Source of the DNA: Anaerofustis sp.
Lineage (GTDB): Bacteria > Bacillota > Clostridia > Eubacteriales > Anaerofustaceae
Direction: 5' to 3'
Assembly: GCF_019420015.1 (NCBI RefSeq)
Contig: NZ_JAHZIA010000008.1
Span: forward strand, 144,459-208,458
DNA: 64,000 bases
Shown here: piece by piece, positions 1 through 8,597 of the stretch
Numbering within the stretch: the stretch's first letter is position 1
How the letters are laid out: each line of letters starts with the position of its first letter
Made by a program: the position numbers and the translations under genes
The notes under the pieces: generated by a model
Seen by the model: only the letters and a program-made list of their open reading frames with translations
Told to the model about the DNA's origin: nothing
Database searches by the model: none

Positions 1-393
1 GTACACAATCAAATCTCTTTTTAAAATAGAATTGTTTAAATACATATTGTTATAAAAACCTACTATGCTTTTTTCAACAACGCCGTTATTTGTAAGACTT
101 GGCGAAAATCCTATTATGTACCCTGATATATTTCCTTTATTACTTATAGACGTGCTTAATGATACAATGTTCCCATTTATCTTACCTTCATTTTCTATTA
201 ATGTATATGTTGACATAAATATGGATTTATCGTATGTATCTTTTTTACTTAAAGTAAACGCACTGCCTTTTGTGTTGGGTTTAAGCTCATTATTGCTTAC
301 AGCATTGCTCGCAAAAACAAATACCGGAACAGCAAATAACAACATCAAAACAACAAAAACTGTTTTAAATTTATTTCTTATATTTCTTTTCAT
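1..393 (-). CDS. Secreted protein, C-terminus cut by window edge
   Basis: Open from an ATG at 393 to the window edge (131 codons, no stop), preceded by a GAGAGGG ribosome binding site. The N-terminus is a clear signal peptide: KRNIRNK basic start, then a hydrophobic stretch ending about residue 28 in VFAS. The mature part has an alternating pattern of short polar strands (for example GKINGNIVSLSTSISNKGNI, then SGYIIG and NNGVVEKSIVG), which resembles the repeated strands of beta-solenoid or bactofilin-like proteins. No family can be named from this fragment. It lies 10 bases downstream of rimI on the same strand and may be the last gene of that operon. Confidence 0.75.
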   Translation of the reverse strand, partial: MKRNIRNKFKTVFVVLMLLFAVPVFVFASNAVSNNELKPNTKGSAFTLSKKDTYDKSIFMSTYTLIENEGKINGNIVSLSTSISNKGNISGYIIGFSPSLTNNGVVEKSIVGFYNNMYLNNSILKRDLIVY

Positions 394-403
394 TATGCCC
401 TCT

Positions 404-862
404 CTAGAAAAACTTCTCCTCTTCCTCAAATCTCCACATTATATATGCATCTTCTTTATTATCCTCATAGTAATTTTTTCTTTTACCATATGTTTTAAAT
501 CCCAAGCTTTTATACATGTTTATTGCCGTCTGATTTGATTCCCTGACCTCTAAAGTCATATCAGTAATGCCTTTTTTCAGTGCATGTCTTATTATCAAAT
601 CAAGCAACTTTTTACCGTAACCAAGTCCTCTCCTGTCTTCCTTTACTCCCATAGTCGTAATATGCCCTTGCCCGACAACATTTTGATAACCTCCAAAGGC
701 AATTACTTCATCGCCATCATAAAAAATAATATAAAAACTTTTATCATTTATCAACTCGGCAAATATGGATTGATCTCCCCAGGGATGAGAAAAACAGCCC
801 TTTTCAAACTCGATAATATCCTCAACATCCGTTATAACCGCTTCTCTTATAGTAATACTCAT
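404..862 (-). CDS. rimI: Ribosomal-protein-alanine N-acetyltransferase RimI
   Basis: A 152-residue GNAT acetyltransferase that fills the usual RimI length. The acetyl-CoA loop RRGLGYGKKL is at about residues 77-86, and the RimI-typical segment EVRESNQTAINMYKSLGF begins at about 105, followed by YYEDNKEDAYIMW. RimI acetylates the N-terminal alanine of ribosomal protein S18 in enterobacteria; in Firmicutes the substrate is less certain. It follows tsaB by 17 bases, the standard tsaE-tsaB-rimI order, which supports the call over a generic GNAT. Confidence 0.93.
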   Translation of the reverse strand: MSITIREAVITDVEDIIEFEKGCFSHPWGDQSIFAELINDKSFYIIFYDGDEVIAFGGYQNVVGQGHITTMGVKEDRRGLGYGKKLLDLIIRHALKKGITDMTLEVRESNQTAINMYKSLGFKTYGKRKNYYEDNKEDAYIMWRFEEEEKFF

Positions 863-879
863 AATATCTCTTTCATCCG

Positions 880-1584
880 TTACAAACTATTCTTCATTCT
901 TTGTTCTTCTGCCGCTGAAGGCCTGATATAATTCGGCAAATAATTATCGTAAGAATATATGTTTATACCTTCTTCAATATAAGACTTAGCTATCAACGAT
1001 ACTCCGCTGGCCTTTGGAAGATAGTTATAACTATTTGCAAATAATGCTTTGTTACCGAGATTTTCACAAATTATATCCTTATACTTAAATATTCCATCCC
1101 CTGCGAATAGAACCCTGTCATACTTTGACACATCATCTATTACCTCATCAATATTTTTTATCATATCATCATATAAAGGTCTCAAACAACCATCCTCTTT
1201 TTTAAACAAATTAAAGTAAGTATCCCTTCTTTGCGCATCAAAAATAACACAAATAATATCATCCGCATATTCCAGATTTTTTGCACATGCAAACAAAGAA
1301 GAAACCGATATGATTGGTTTTTGCAAAGCATGAGCAAAAGCTTTTAAAGTAGATGCGGCAATTCTAAGCCCTGTAAAAGACCCAGGTCCGGATCCCACTG
1401 CAAAATAATCTATATCATTTAAAGTCAATCTCACATCTTCAAGTAAATGATTTACTAGAGGAAGAAGTTTTTCAGAATGTTTTAACTTATATGCCGTATA
1501 CTCTTCCCCCAATATTTTATTCTCTTCCGTTATAGCAACACTTGCGGCAATCGTCGAAGTATCTATTGCCAGTATTCTACTCAT
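880..1584 (-). CDS. tsaB: tRNA threonylcarbamoyladenosine protein TsaB
   Basis: A 234-residue TsaB/YeaZ protein, the non-catalytic ASKHA-fold partner of TsaD in t6A37 synthesis on ANN-decoding tRNAs. The N-terminal ILAIDTSTIAASVAI, HSEKLLP at about 36-42 and the strongly conserved GSGPGSFTGLRIA at about 64-76 are all present. Its start overlaps the end of tsaE by 8 bases, indicating translational coupling. The tsaD gene is not in the window. Confidence 0.95.
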   Translation of the reverse strand: MSRILAIDTSTIAASVAITEENKILGEEYTAYKLKHSEKLLPLVNHLLEDVRLTLNDIDYFAVGSGPGSFTGLRIAASTLKAFAHALQKPIISVSSLFACAKNLEYADDIICVIFDAQRRDTYFNLFKKEDGCLRPLYDDMIKNIDEVIDDVSKYDRVLFAGDGIFKYKDIICENLGNKALFANSYNYLPKASGVSLIAKSYIEEGINIYSYDNYLPNYIRPSAAEEQRMKNSL

Positions 1585-2044
1585 ACATTTCCTCCAATTT
1601 TTTCAAAATCAAATCAGTCTGTTTATCAAAAGATTTAACGGTAATATGTCTTAAATTAAAATCACTGTCGGATTTTTTTATCTCAACCCAAAGTCCAAAG
1701 TTTTCCAGTTCAGACATAATCATATCTGCCCATTCAATAATAATTTTTTCATTTTTATATATATCATAAAACCCGATATAATCAAGCTCACTGATATCTT
1801 CTATTCTGTAAGCATCCATATGATACAGTACATCGCTATCATTTTTATATTCATTAATTATAGTATATGTAGGTGAGGAAAATTCTTCCAAGAGTCCTAA
1901 ACTTTCCGCAACACCTCGGCTCAGTTGAGTCTTACCGCTTGCCATATCCCCAATCAAATACACAGCCGTATTATCATTTAACAACGCTCCAATATATTTA
2001 CCAAGCTCAATGGTTTCAATATCACTTTTAGTTATTATTTTCAT
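1577..2044 (-). CDS. tsaE: tRNA threonylcarbamoyladenosine ATPase TsaE
   Basis: A 155-residue P-loop ATPase of the TsaE/YjeE family that drives the TsaB-TsaD-TsaE cycle in t6A formation. The Walker A motif GDMASGKT is at about residues 32-39; most relatives have GDLGAGKT, so the second and fourth positions vary. SSPTY at 56-60, the DAYR segment near 77 and IIEWAD near 102 are typical of the family. First gene of a minus-strand operon tsaE-tsaB-rimI-secreted protein; a weak AGGT ribosome binding site precedes ATG at 2044. Confidence 0.95.
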   Translation of the reverse strand: MKIITKSDIETIELGKYIGALLNDNTAVYLIGDMASGKTQLSRGVAESLGLLEEFSSPTYTIINEYKNDSDVLYHMDAYRIEDISELDYIGFYDIYKNEKIIIEWADMIMSELENFGLWVEIKKSDSDFNLRHITVKSFDKQTDLILKKLEEMYE

Positions 2045-2359
2045 AAAATATACCTATCTTAATTTAAACTTAAATTATATTATAACAAAAAAAATTATAT
2101 TAATAAATATTTTATGATGTTTTTTAACTTATCGCTATATTCTTACTCTTACAATAAAACGCTTTAATTTCTCAACAAAATAATTTATTTACACTAAACT
2201 GCTCCATCCAAATCCAAAAACTATAGTCCGTTTATAAGAAAGACGATATTCCCCATTTCAATAAAAATAAAAAAACTTAAAGTAAACAACCCTCTTTTCT
2301 CAAATACGACATTTCAAAAAAGTATAGTATAAGTAAATTAAAGTTAAAGGACAAGTTTC
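2045..2359. other. Divergent intergenic region, tsaE / spoIIIA
   Basis: About 315 bases of AT-rich DNA between two divergent operons. AT-rich -10-like boxes facing tsaE are visible around 2075-2085. On the other side GTATAGTATAAG at about 2320-2331 sits 30 bases upstream of spoIIIAA. A sigma-E promoter is expected for spoIIIA from the known biology, but I cannot confirm its boxes by eye. No ORF with a ribosome binding site was seen. Confidence 0.4.
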
Positions 2360-3274
2360 ATGAATACTTTAAACATACCTAAAGAAATAACAAATATTCT
2401 TCCCCCAAAAGTACTTGAAGCCATAGAAGTTTCAAACTTTAATGAAGATATAGAAGAGATCAGGCTACGACTTCAAAAAAACATACATTTAATCGGAAGC
2501 AAAAACGACTTACTTATAAATTACAATATCACAAGAAAAGACATAGACGGAATATTAAACCTTGCAACAAACTATTCTTTTTACGCAAATGAAGACAATA
2601 TTATAAGAGGATTCTTAACTGTAGACGGAGGACACAGAATAGGATTTAGCGGAAGCATAATATCTGAAAACGGGAAAATACTAGGTCTTAGATATATAAA
2701 TTCATTAAACATAAGAATTGCAAGAGAACTTATTGGAATAAGCAATATAGTAATTAAATACATAATAGAAAAAAACGAGATAAAAAACACTCTGATTATA
2801 TCTCCGCCCAAAGTCGGGAAAACCACATTGCTGAGAGATATTTCCAGGGAAATTTCCACAAATAAGTCGAACTTTACCGGAAAAAGAGTTTGTATAGTAG
2901 ATGAAAGAAAAGAAATTGCCAGTATGCACGAAGGTATAAGCAGACTAAACATAGGAGAAAAAACCGATGTTTTGGAAGGAATAGATAAAAGCACAGGCAT
3001 GAATATGCTGTTAAGATCCATGTCACCCGAAGTAATCATAACAGACGAAATCGGAAAGACTGAAGATGTAACGGCATTGGAAAACTCCGTTTTAAGCGGG
3101 GTAAAGGTTATTGCCTCCGCTCATGGCAACAATATGAAAGAAATATTGAAAAAAGATTCTTTTATTCCATTATTCAAAAAGAAGATTTTTAACAGATATA
3201 TTTTTCTTGACAATACGAACGGAAGAAGAAGTATTAAAGAAATATACAATGAAAATTTGGAAAGGTTGATATGA
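2360..3274 (+). CDS. spoIIIAA: Stage III sporulation protein AA, ATPase
   Basis: A 304-residue member of the secretion-ATPase-like SpoIIIAA family, the motor of the SpoIIIA-SpoIIQ channel that connects mother cell and forespore. The Walker A region reads SPPKVGKTT at about residues 148-156, with Lys where most relatives have Gly (GPPGVGKTT). Walker B VIITDE ends at about 230, and the family motif VDGGHRIGFSG is at about 88-98. First gene of an eight-gene operon; its stop overlaps the start of spoIIIAB (ATGA). A weak AAAGGAC ribosome binding site precedes ATG 2360. Confidence 0.95.
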   Translation: MNTLNIPKEITNILPPKVLEAIEVSNFNEDIEEIRLRLQKNIHLIGSKNDLLINYNITRKDIDGILNLATNYSFYANEDNIIRGFLTVDGGHRIGFSGSIISENGKILGLRYINSLNIRIARELIGISNIVIKYIIEKNEIKNTLIISPPKVGKTTLLRDISREISTNKSNFTGKRVCIVDERKEIASMHEGISRLNIGEKTDVLEGIDKSTGMNMLLRSMSPEVIITDEIGKTEDVTALENSVLSGVKVIASAHGNNMKEILKKDSFIPLFKKKIFNRYIFLDNTNGRRSIKEIYNENLERLI

Positions 3275-3789
3275 TGTATACAAAATTTATTGGGATATCC
3301 TGTCTATTTGGGTTCAGTATATTATTTTCACGACAAATAACTGGAAAAATAAAAAGCAAGCTTGTTGAACTTGAAGAAATAAACAAAGTTTTAAATGATT
3401 TCATAATAAGCATAAACATTGGCTTATATGATGTTAAATTTTTAATCAAAGAAGCAATAAAAACAACAAAAACCCAATATCACGATTTTCTGATTGGAGT
3501 TAATAAGGATATGGATAAAAAAGACGTAAATGATTTTTCTTTGATATGGTTTGAAAACTTAAACCACCATAAACTCAATATTACTTTAGAAGAAAAAATC
3601 ATTCTGGAAAACATAGGAGTAAGCCTTTCTTTAAACGATAAAAACAGAATGATTAAGCAGCTTACTTTAGCACAAACTTCCCTTGAAGATAAAATAAAAA
3701 AAGCTAAAGAAGATAAAGAAACAAAAGTTTCATTATATGAAAAAATGGGGGTGTTATTCGGAAGTTTTTTAGTAATTATATTTATATAA
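3271..3789 (+). CDS. spoIIIAB: Stage III sporulation protein AB
   Basis: A 172-residue SpoIIIAB homologue, the usual size for the family. It has a hydrophobic N-terminus (FIGISCLFGFSILFS), a central helical region with lysine and glutamate rich coiled-coil character, and a C-terminal transmembrane segment MGVLFGSFLVIIFI, matching the GspF-like arrangement of this protein. It overlaps spoIIIAA by four bases. The call rests on position in the operon plus topology, because the sequence itself is poorly conserved. Confidence 0.9.
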   Translation: MMYTKFIGISCLFGFSILFSRQITGKIKSKLVELEEINKVLNDFIISINIGLYDVKFLIKEAIKTTKTQYHDFLIGVNKDMDKKDVNDFSLIWFENLNHHKLNITLEEKIILENIGVSLSLNDKNRMIKQLTLAQTSLEDKIKKAKEDKETKVSLYEKMGVLFGSFLVIIFI

Positions 3790-3800
3790 GGAGAATTTAA

Positions 3801-3998
3801 ATGCAGATTGATATTATTTTTAAAATTGCGGGAATAGGATTCATTGTAGCGGTACTGAGCATAATCTTGAAAAAAAGCGACAGAGAAGATATGGCAACAA
3901 TGGTAGCACTTGCCGGAATTATAGTGGTTTTAATGCTCGTTGTAAACATGGTTAACGAATTTTTCTCTACGGTAAAAACAATGTTTGGACTTTATTGA
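3801..3998 (+). CDS. spoIIIAC: Stage III sporulation protein AC
   Basis: A 65-residue two-helix membrane protein. The first helix is FKIAGIGFIVAVLSIIL, a short charged loop KKSDREDMA follows, and the second helix is ALAGIIVVLMLVVNMV. Length, topology and the KKSDREDMA-type loop are characteristic of SpoIIIAC. It is preceded by AAGGAG with 8-base spacing and ends one base before the ATG of spoIIIAD. Confidence 0.95.
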   Translation: MQIDIIFKIAGIGFIVAVLSIILKKSDREDMATMVALAGIIVVLMLVVNMVNEFFSTVKTMFGLY

Positions 3999-3999
3999 T

Positions 4000-4383
4000 A
4001 TGGATATTATTAAAATTGCAATAATCGGTATTTTAGGTACCGTCATAAGTTTATTTTTTATAAAAGACAATAAAGAATATGCAATATTTATTTCAATCAT
4101 AGCAGGAATTATAATTTTATCTTTTGCAATAAAATATCTATATGGAGTAATAGATGTCATTAATACCTACTCACTTAAAGCAAATATGGACATGCTAAAT
4201 ATTAAAGCAATATTCAAAATTATTGCAACCTCGTATATAGGACAATTTGCAAGCGAGCTATGCTTGGATGCCGGGAATAAAACACTAAGTACCAAAATCA
4301 GTTTCTTTGCCAAAATAATGATTATATATTTTTCACTTCCGTTAATCATAAGCCTATTTTCATATATAGAGGAAGTATTATGA
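4000..4383 (+). CDS. spoIIIAD: Stage III sporulation protein AD
   Basis: A 127-residue membrane protein with four predicted transmembrane segments, the family's usual size. I choose ATG 4000 (MDIIKIAIIGILG) rather than the in-frame TTG at 3985, because 3985 lies inside spoIIIAC and ATG gives the normal N-terminus directly at the first membrane helix. FASELCLDAGN in the second half is the most conserved part of SpoIIIAD. The stop overlaps spoIIIAE by four bases. Confidence 0.93.
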   Translation: MDIIKIAIIGILGTVISLFFIKDNKEYAIFISIIAGIIILSFAIKYLYGVIDVINTYSLKANMDMLNIKAIFKIIATSYIGQFASELCLDAGNKTLSTKISFFAKIMIIYFSLPLIISLFSYIEEVL

Positions 4384-5534
4384 AAAAAACGATAATAATA
4401 TTTACATTTATCCTGATTATTACACTGCCTTGTACTATTATTTACGGCGAAAACAATGATGAAGATTACTCCGCGATTACAGACAGTATATATGAAAAAA
4501 GCCAAATATATAAATTGGATTTATATACCAATGACAATAAATTTTATGATTTATTTAACTATAACAATATTAAAAACTTTATACATGATGTAGTAAGCGG
4601 CAATTACTCATTCGATTACCATGATTTTATAAATACCGTAAAAGATATGTTTTTCCTTACACTAAAAGAAAGCTTATCCATACTCACTACCTTTATTGCC
4701 TTATCCGTATTTTTAAGCATGATAAATCTGCTGAACACTTCCTTTATGAATAAAGAAATAAGTGAGATTGCATTCTTTGGGATTTATTTGGTACTTGTAG
4801 CTGCCATCATCAAGACTTTCTTTAACACTGTGACTATAGCATATTCTTTGGTAAAAGCCATTACAGGATTTATGAATGTTCTTTTGCCCATCATAATAAT
4901 ACTTCTGAACTTAAGCGGTAATATTTTTTCGGGAAATATCATAAGTGTAAGTCTGGTATTTATAATCAACCTGTTTGCATCGGCAATGACATATTTTATA
5001 ATTCCAACACTAAGCTTTGGTTTTATATTAAGCATTATTGACAATCTGCTGGCTGACATAAATATCTCATATTTGGTATCATTCATAAAGCAAAGTGTAC
5101 TCTTTATAATGGGAATATTCTCATGCTTGTTTATAGGAATATTAAGCATTCAAGGAAGTTTGTTTGCATCACTGGACAGCCTTTCTTTAAAGACCGCTAA
5201 GTTTGCGGTAAGCAAATTAGTCCCGGTATTGGGTTCCCTAATATCAGACAGTACCGATACTGTCATAGGATTTATCAAAGTAATAAAAAACTCTGTGGGG
5301 CTTATAGGTGTTTTGATACTTATATCATTGCTTATAATCCCATTTATGCATATGATATGCTCAATTGTCACTCTAAAAATATCTGCATTCCTTTCACAGC
5401 CCTTAACCGACAGCAGAGTGAGCAAAGCACTAAATGATGCATCCTCTTTTCTCAGTCTACTGTTTGGATGTTTTCTGATGGTTGCGGTATTGTTCATTAT
5501 GCTCATAGGTATCATTGCAATGATAGGAGGTTAA
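4380..5534 (+). CDS. spoIIIAE: Stage III sporulation protein AE
   Basis: A 384-residue polytopic membrane protein with a cleavable-looking signal peptide (MKKTIIIFTFILIITLPCTIIYG), a soluble region to about residue 95, and then about seven or eight membrane helices. This matches SpoIIIAE, the largest membrane component of the SpoIIIA complex. Overlaps spoIIIAD by four bases. Its GATAGGAGG C-terminal end doubles as the ribosome binding site for spoIIIAF. Confidence 0.94.
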   Translation: MKKTIIIFTFILIITLPCTIIYGENNDEDYSAITDSIYEKSQIYKLDLYTNDNKFYDLFNYNNIKNFIHDVVSGNYSFDYHDFINTVKDMFFLTLKESLSILTTFIALSVFLSMINLLNTSFMNKEISEIAFFGIYLVLVAAIIKTFFNTVTIAYSLVKAITGFMNVLLPIIIILLNLSGNIFSGNIISVSLVFIINLFASAMTYFIIPTLSFGFILSIIDNLLADINISYLVSFIKQSVLFIMGIFSCLFIGILSIQGSLFASLDSLSLKTAKFAVSKLVPVLGSLISDSTDTVIGFIKVIKNSVGLIGVLILISLLIIPFMHMICSIVTLKISAFLSQPLTDSRVSKALNDASSFLSLLFGCFLMVAVLFIMLIGIIAMIGG

Positions 5535-5539
5535 CTTTT

Positions 5540-6046
5540 ATGAGTGATATGGCAAAAAACTTTTTATATTTGATTATGATTATAAGTATACTCAGAATGC
5601 TTTCACCATCTAAAGAATACGATAAATATATAAAATTTTTTATATCGCTGCTTTTGGTTATATCAATTTTTTCTCCGATACTCACTGTAATAAAAGACGG
5701 AAAATTTTCTAAAATACTTAACGACAACTACATACGAATAGATGAATTTGAGACACAAATAAATGAAGGAAAAATCAATACAGAAGAGTTAATAATAGAA
5801 AATTACAAACTGAAAATAGAAAATAATATTTCTTCAATAATAGAAAAAAAATACTATACAAAAAACAAAGTTAAGGTTTCCCTGTTAAAAGACAGTAACA
5901 AAGAAAATTACGGTGACATAACAAATATTGACATTATTATAAATAAAGACGATTCAAGAAAAAAAAATAAAATTAAAAATTATATAAGCAAAACATATCT
6001 TGTAGATATAAAGAATATAAATATTAAGACAGGAAGTGTTACATAA
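5540..6046 (+). CDS. spoIIIAF: Stage III sporulation protein AF
   Basis: A 168-residue protein with two N-terminal membrane helices (about 5-20 and 30-50) and a soluble C-terminal domain, the SpoIIIAF layout. I take ATG 5540 (MSDMAKNFLYL) because ATAGGAGG lies 9 bases upstream and longer in-frame starts would extend far into spoIIIAE. The C-terminal region is a ring-building-motif-like domain in known relatives. One-base overlap with spoIIIAG. Confidence 0.92.
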   Translation: MSDMAKNFLYLIMIISILRMLSPSKEYDKYIKFFISLLLVISIFSPILTVIKDGKFSKILNDNYIRIDEFETQINEGKINTEELIIENYKLKIENNISSIIEKKYYTKNKVKVSLLKDSNKENYGDITNIDIIINKDDSRKKNKIKNYISKTYLVDIKNINIKTGSVT

Positions 6047-6612
6047 TGAATAAAAATAAAATTAATGATATATTTAATAATTTTATTAAAAGCGACGATA
6101 AAAACAAATACATATTAATTTTATTGTTGCTGACCGGATTATTTCTAATCTTCTGCTCATCCTTATTTTCATCGGATAAAAACAATGAAAGTGAAAAAAG
6201 CGTCAACATGATTTCTTCCTCAGAATATAAAATCGAATTGGAAAAAAGTATTGAAGATACATTAAAAGAAGTAAAAGGAGTTGGGAATGTAAAAGTAACA
6301 GTAACTCTGGACGGAGATATCGAAAAAAATATTGCCTATAACGAAAGCAACTCCACAAGCACCTCCTCCAACGATAATGCAGAATCAAACGACAACACAA
6401 ATTCCTCCAAAGATGCCGTAATGGTCAGAGAAGGTTCCAGCGAAAGTCCATTTACAACAAAAGATAAATATCCGGAAGTTGTCGGTGTTGTAATAGTTGC
6501 AAGTGGTGCAAATAATAAAACGGTTGAATATTACATAACCAAAAGTGTTGAAGCACTTTTAGACTTACCTAGTTATAAAGTGGTTGTTTTACCAAGTAAA
6601 GAAAATATATAA
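6046..6612 (+). CDS. spoIIIAG: Stage III sporulation protein AG
   Basis: A 188-residue bitopic protein with one membrane helix (KYILILLLLTGLFLIFCSSL) near residue 25. The ring-building domain contains LEKSIEDTLKEVKGVGNVKV and then PEVVGVVIVASGA. Between them is an insertion rich in Ser, Asn and Thr (about residues 100-125), a low-complexity loop that extends the beta-hairpin in this family. SpoIIIAG forms the large ring in the intermembrane space. Follows spoIIIAF with a one-base overlap. Confidence 0.94.
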   Translation: MNKNKINDIFNNFIKSDDKNKYILILLLLTGLFLIFCSSLFSSDKNNESEKSVNMISSSEYKIELEKSIEDTLKEVKGVGNVKVTVTLDGDIEKNIAYNESNSTSTSSNDNAESNDNTNSSKDAVMVREGSSESPFTTKDKYPEVVGVVIVASGANNKTVEYYITKSVEALLDLPSYKVVVLPSKENI

Positions 6613-6624
6613 GGAGAAATAAAA

Positions 6625-7260
6625 ATGAATAAAAGTAAGAAAAAAAATGCTATTCTAGTAGGACTTGTGGCCTGTTTATTGGTTATAAGCATTGCCAATT
6701 ATACAGTGTTCTACAAATCCGATGCATCTTCGGTGTCAAATATAGACAGTGAAGGACCAGGCAATGCCACCCTGGTTTCAAATATAAGCGAAGAAGATGT
6801 ATTAAGCGGCAATGCACAGTTATCAGGGGAGTTTTTCAGCGAATACAGATTAAACAGAGATAAAATAAGAAGCCAAAATTTAGAAGCCCTTCAAAACATA
6901 GCAAAAGATTCCTCTGCAGATAAAGCAATAGTGAAAGAAGCCGTGGAAGAGAGTGTAAAAATATCAAAACTTTCGGAAACAGAATTGGTTGTGGAAAATT
7001 TAATAAAATCAAAAGGATTTGATGACGCAATAGTCATCGTGCATGAAGGTTATGCCAATGTAATTGTGGACGCAGAAAACTTAAGCCCTGCAGACGCCTC
7101 AAAAATACAAAATATAGTCAACAAAGAATGTAAGATTGAAATATCAAAAATCACAATAGCAACCAGCAACAGCAAAAACAATGAAGAAATAAAGGACACT
7201 CCAGACAACAATAAAGATAAAGAAACCCAAAAAGATGATAATTCAAATAATAAAATATAA
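6625..7260 (+). CDS. spoIIIAH: Stage III sporulation protein AH
   Basis: A 211-residue bitopic protein with one N-terminal membrane helix (AILVGLVACLLVISIANYTV) and a forespore-facing ring-building domain ending near residue 175 (SPADASKIQNIVNKECKIE). SpoIIIAH is the partner that binds SpoIIQ from the forespore. The C-terminal tail is a low-complexity stretch of Asn, Lys and Asp. A good AAGGAG ribosome binding site at about 6611-6616 and a terminator right after the stop mark it as the last gene of the operon. Confidence 0.94.
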   Translation: MNKSKKKNAILVGLVACLLVISIANYTVFYKSDASSVSNIDSEGPGNATLVSNISEEDVLSGNAQLSGEFFSEYRLNRDKIRSQNLEALQNIAKDSSADKAIVKEAVEESVKISKLSETELVVENLIKSKGFDDAIVIVHEGYANVIVDAENLSPADASKIQNIVNKECKIEISKITIATSNSKNNEEIKDTPDNNKDKETQKDDNSNNKI

Positions 7261-7286
7261 AAAAGAGATGATTATCTCTTTTTTTA
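7261..7286 (+). terminator. Terminator of spoIIIA operon
   Basis: Inverted repeat AAAAGAGAT / ATCTCTTTT with a GATT loop, followed by a T-run. It begins directly after the spoIIIAH stop codon. Confidence 0.85.
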
Positions 7287-7364
7287 TGTTTTTCTACATA
7301 ATATGACAAAATACGATTATATATTACTTTATCATATTTATAGGCATTTCAAAGACTTTAGTAG

Positions 7365-7370
7365 TATAAT
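7365..7370 (+). promoter_or_regulatory. Probable -10 box of the small RHH gene
   Basis: A consensus TATAAT lies 49 bases upstream of the ATG at 7419. No good -35 box is found 16-18 bases upstream (GCATTT at about 7344 is the nearest), so the assignment is tentative. Confidence 0.4.
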
Positions 7371-7418
7371 TAATTTACAATAATGATAATTCGTAATTAT
7401 ATGTAATAGGAGGGAACA

Positions 7419-7589
7419 ATGATACCACTCAAAGCAAAAGTAAGTATTACGTTGGATGAACAAGTTATTAAAGATATAAAAAAGTTAGCCGAAAAAGATG
7501 ACAGGTCTTTTTCTCAATATATTAATGTAGTTTTAAATAAACATCTTATCGACAAAAGAAAAACAAGAAAAAAGGTCAGTAAACAATAA
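7419..7589 (+). CDS. Small ribbon-helix-helix DNA-binding protein
   Basis: A 56-residue protein with a strong AGGAGGG ribosome binding site 5 bases upstream of ATG. The pattern KAKVSITLDEQVIKDIKKLA, a turn, then SFSQYINVVLNKHL matches the beta-strand, helix, turn, helix of Arc/MetJ/CopG-type repressors, followed by a very basic tail (KRKTRKKVSKQ). It is monocistronic, between terminators on both sides, with no toxin-like neighbour, so a free-standing regulator is likelier than an antitoxin. Target unknown. Confidence 0.8.
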   Translation: MIPLKAKVSITLDEQVIKDIKKLAEKDDRSFSQYINVVLNKHLIDKRKTRKKVSKQ

Positions 7590-7643
7590 ATAAATGTTAA
7601 TAAAATACCATTACCGTTATATTAAAATTTTCATTTAATCTAA

Positions 7644-7674
7644 TTAAAAAGGAGCATTTATAGCTCCTTTTTAA
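7644..7674. terminator. Bidirectional terminator, RHH gene / rluD
   Basis: Perfect stem TTAAAAAGGAGC / GCTCCTTTTTAA with a 7-base loop lying between convergent genes, with a T-run on both strands. Serves both units. Confidence 0.85.
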
Positions 7675-7680
7675 TTTAGA

Positions 7681-8586
7681 TTATTTATTTAACAACGTAT
7701 TAAAATATCCCGGGAGCTCACTGTTAAATTCCATATATTCATTGGTTCTGGGATGAATAAATCCAAGCTTATATGCATGAAGCAACTGTCCTTTAAAGGG
7801 CTTATCAATTTTTGTATTATAACCATAAACCTTATCACCTATCACAGGATGCGATATATATCTCAAATGCACTCTGATCTGATGAGTCCTTCCCGTTTCC
7901 AAATGGACATCAAGAAATGTATATCCGTTAAACCTTTTTAGCACATCAAAATGAGTTACTGCTTTTTTTGAGTTCATTTCAGTAACGCACATTTCTTTTC
8001 TTTTCACTTTATGCCTTCCTATGGGTGCGTCTACAGTACCTTTTTCCTCATGAATTATTCCGTGACACAAAGTCTTATATCTTCTGTTTATGGAATGCTC
8101 TTTAAACTGCCTCGCCAAATGATTATGAGCGGTATCGTTTTTGGCTACAACCAAAAGTCCCGACGTATCTTTATCTATCCTATGAACTATACCAGGGCGT
8201 ATAACGCCGTTTATGGTAGATAAATCTTTTACATGATACATAAGTGCATTTACCAAAGTCGATGTATAATTCCCGTTTGCAGGATGAACAACCATCCCCT
8301 GCGGTTTATCAACTATCACAATATCTTCATCTTCATAAACGATATTTATTGGGATATTTTCCGCTTTTATATCGAGCGTCTCAGGATCTGGAAGAGTAAG
8401 GGAAACGACATCTCCAGCAAGTAGCTTATTTGATGCCTTTACAACTTCATTATTAATAAAAACTTCACCTTGCCTAAAAAGTTTCTTCAACCTCTCCCGA
8501 GAAAACTCTTCAAGATTCTCGGCCAAAAACTTATCACATCTTTTATTTTCGTTTTCACCGTTAACGATAAACTCTTTCTTTTCCAC
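7681..8586 (-). CDS. rluD: RluA-family 23S rRNA pseudouridine synthase (RluD type)
   Basis: A 301-residue enzyme with an N-terminal S4 RNA-binding domain (about 12-75) and the RluA catalytic domain. The catalytic aspartate is in RIDKDTSGLLVVAK (about residues 136-149), and the HPANGN and GRTHQIRVHL segments are conserved. RluD-type enzymes modify 23S rRNA helix 69 in E. coli; the exact target here is inferred. It ends the minus-strand division cluster, 11 bases downstream of ylmH, the same neighbourhood as ylyB-type genes in Bacillus. Confidence 0.93.
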   Translation of the reverse strand: MEKKEFIVNGENENKRCDKFLAENLEEFSRERLKKLFRQGEVFINNEVVKASNKLLAGDVVSLTLPDPETLDIKAENIPINIVYEDEDIVIVDKPQGMVVHPANGNYTSTLVNALMYHVKDLSTINGVIRPGIVHRIDKDTSGLLVVAKNDTAHNHLARQFKEHSINRRYKTLCHGIIHEEKGTVDAPIGRHKVKRKEMCVTEMNSKKAVTHFDVLKRFNGYTFLDVHLETGRTHQIRVHLRYISHPVIGDKVYGYNTKIDKPFKGQLLHAYKLGFIHPRTNEYMEFNSELPGYFNTLLNK

Positions 8587-8597
8587 TTAAAACCTAC

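Noticed and set aside
65..538. Plus-strand reading frame of 157 codons at the left end
   Set aside because: It is the shadow of the secreted-protein and rimI genes on the other strand, which have signal peptide, family motifs and ribosome binding sites.
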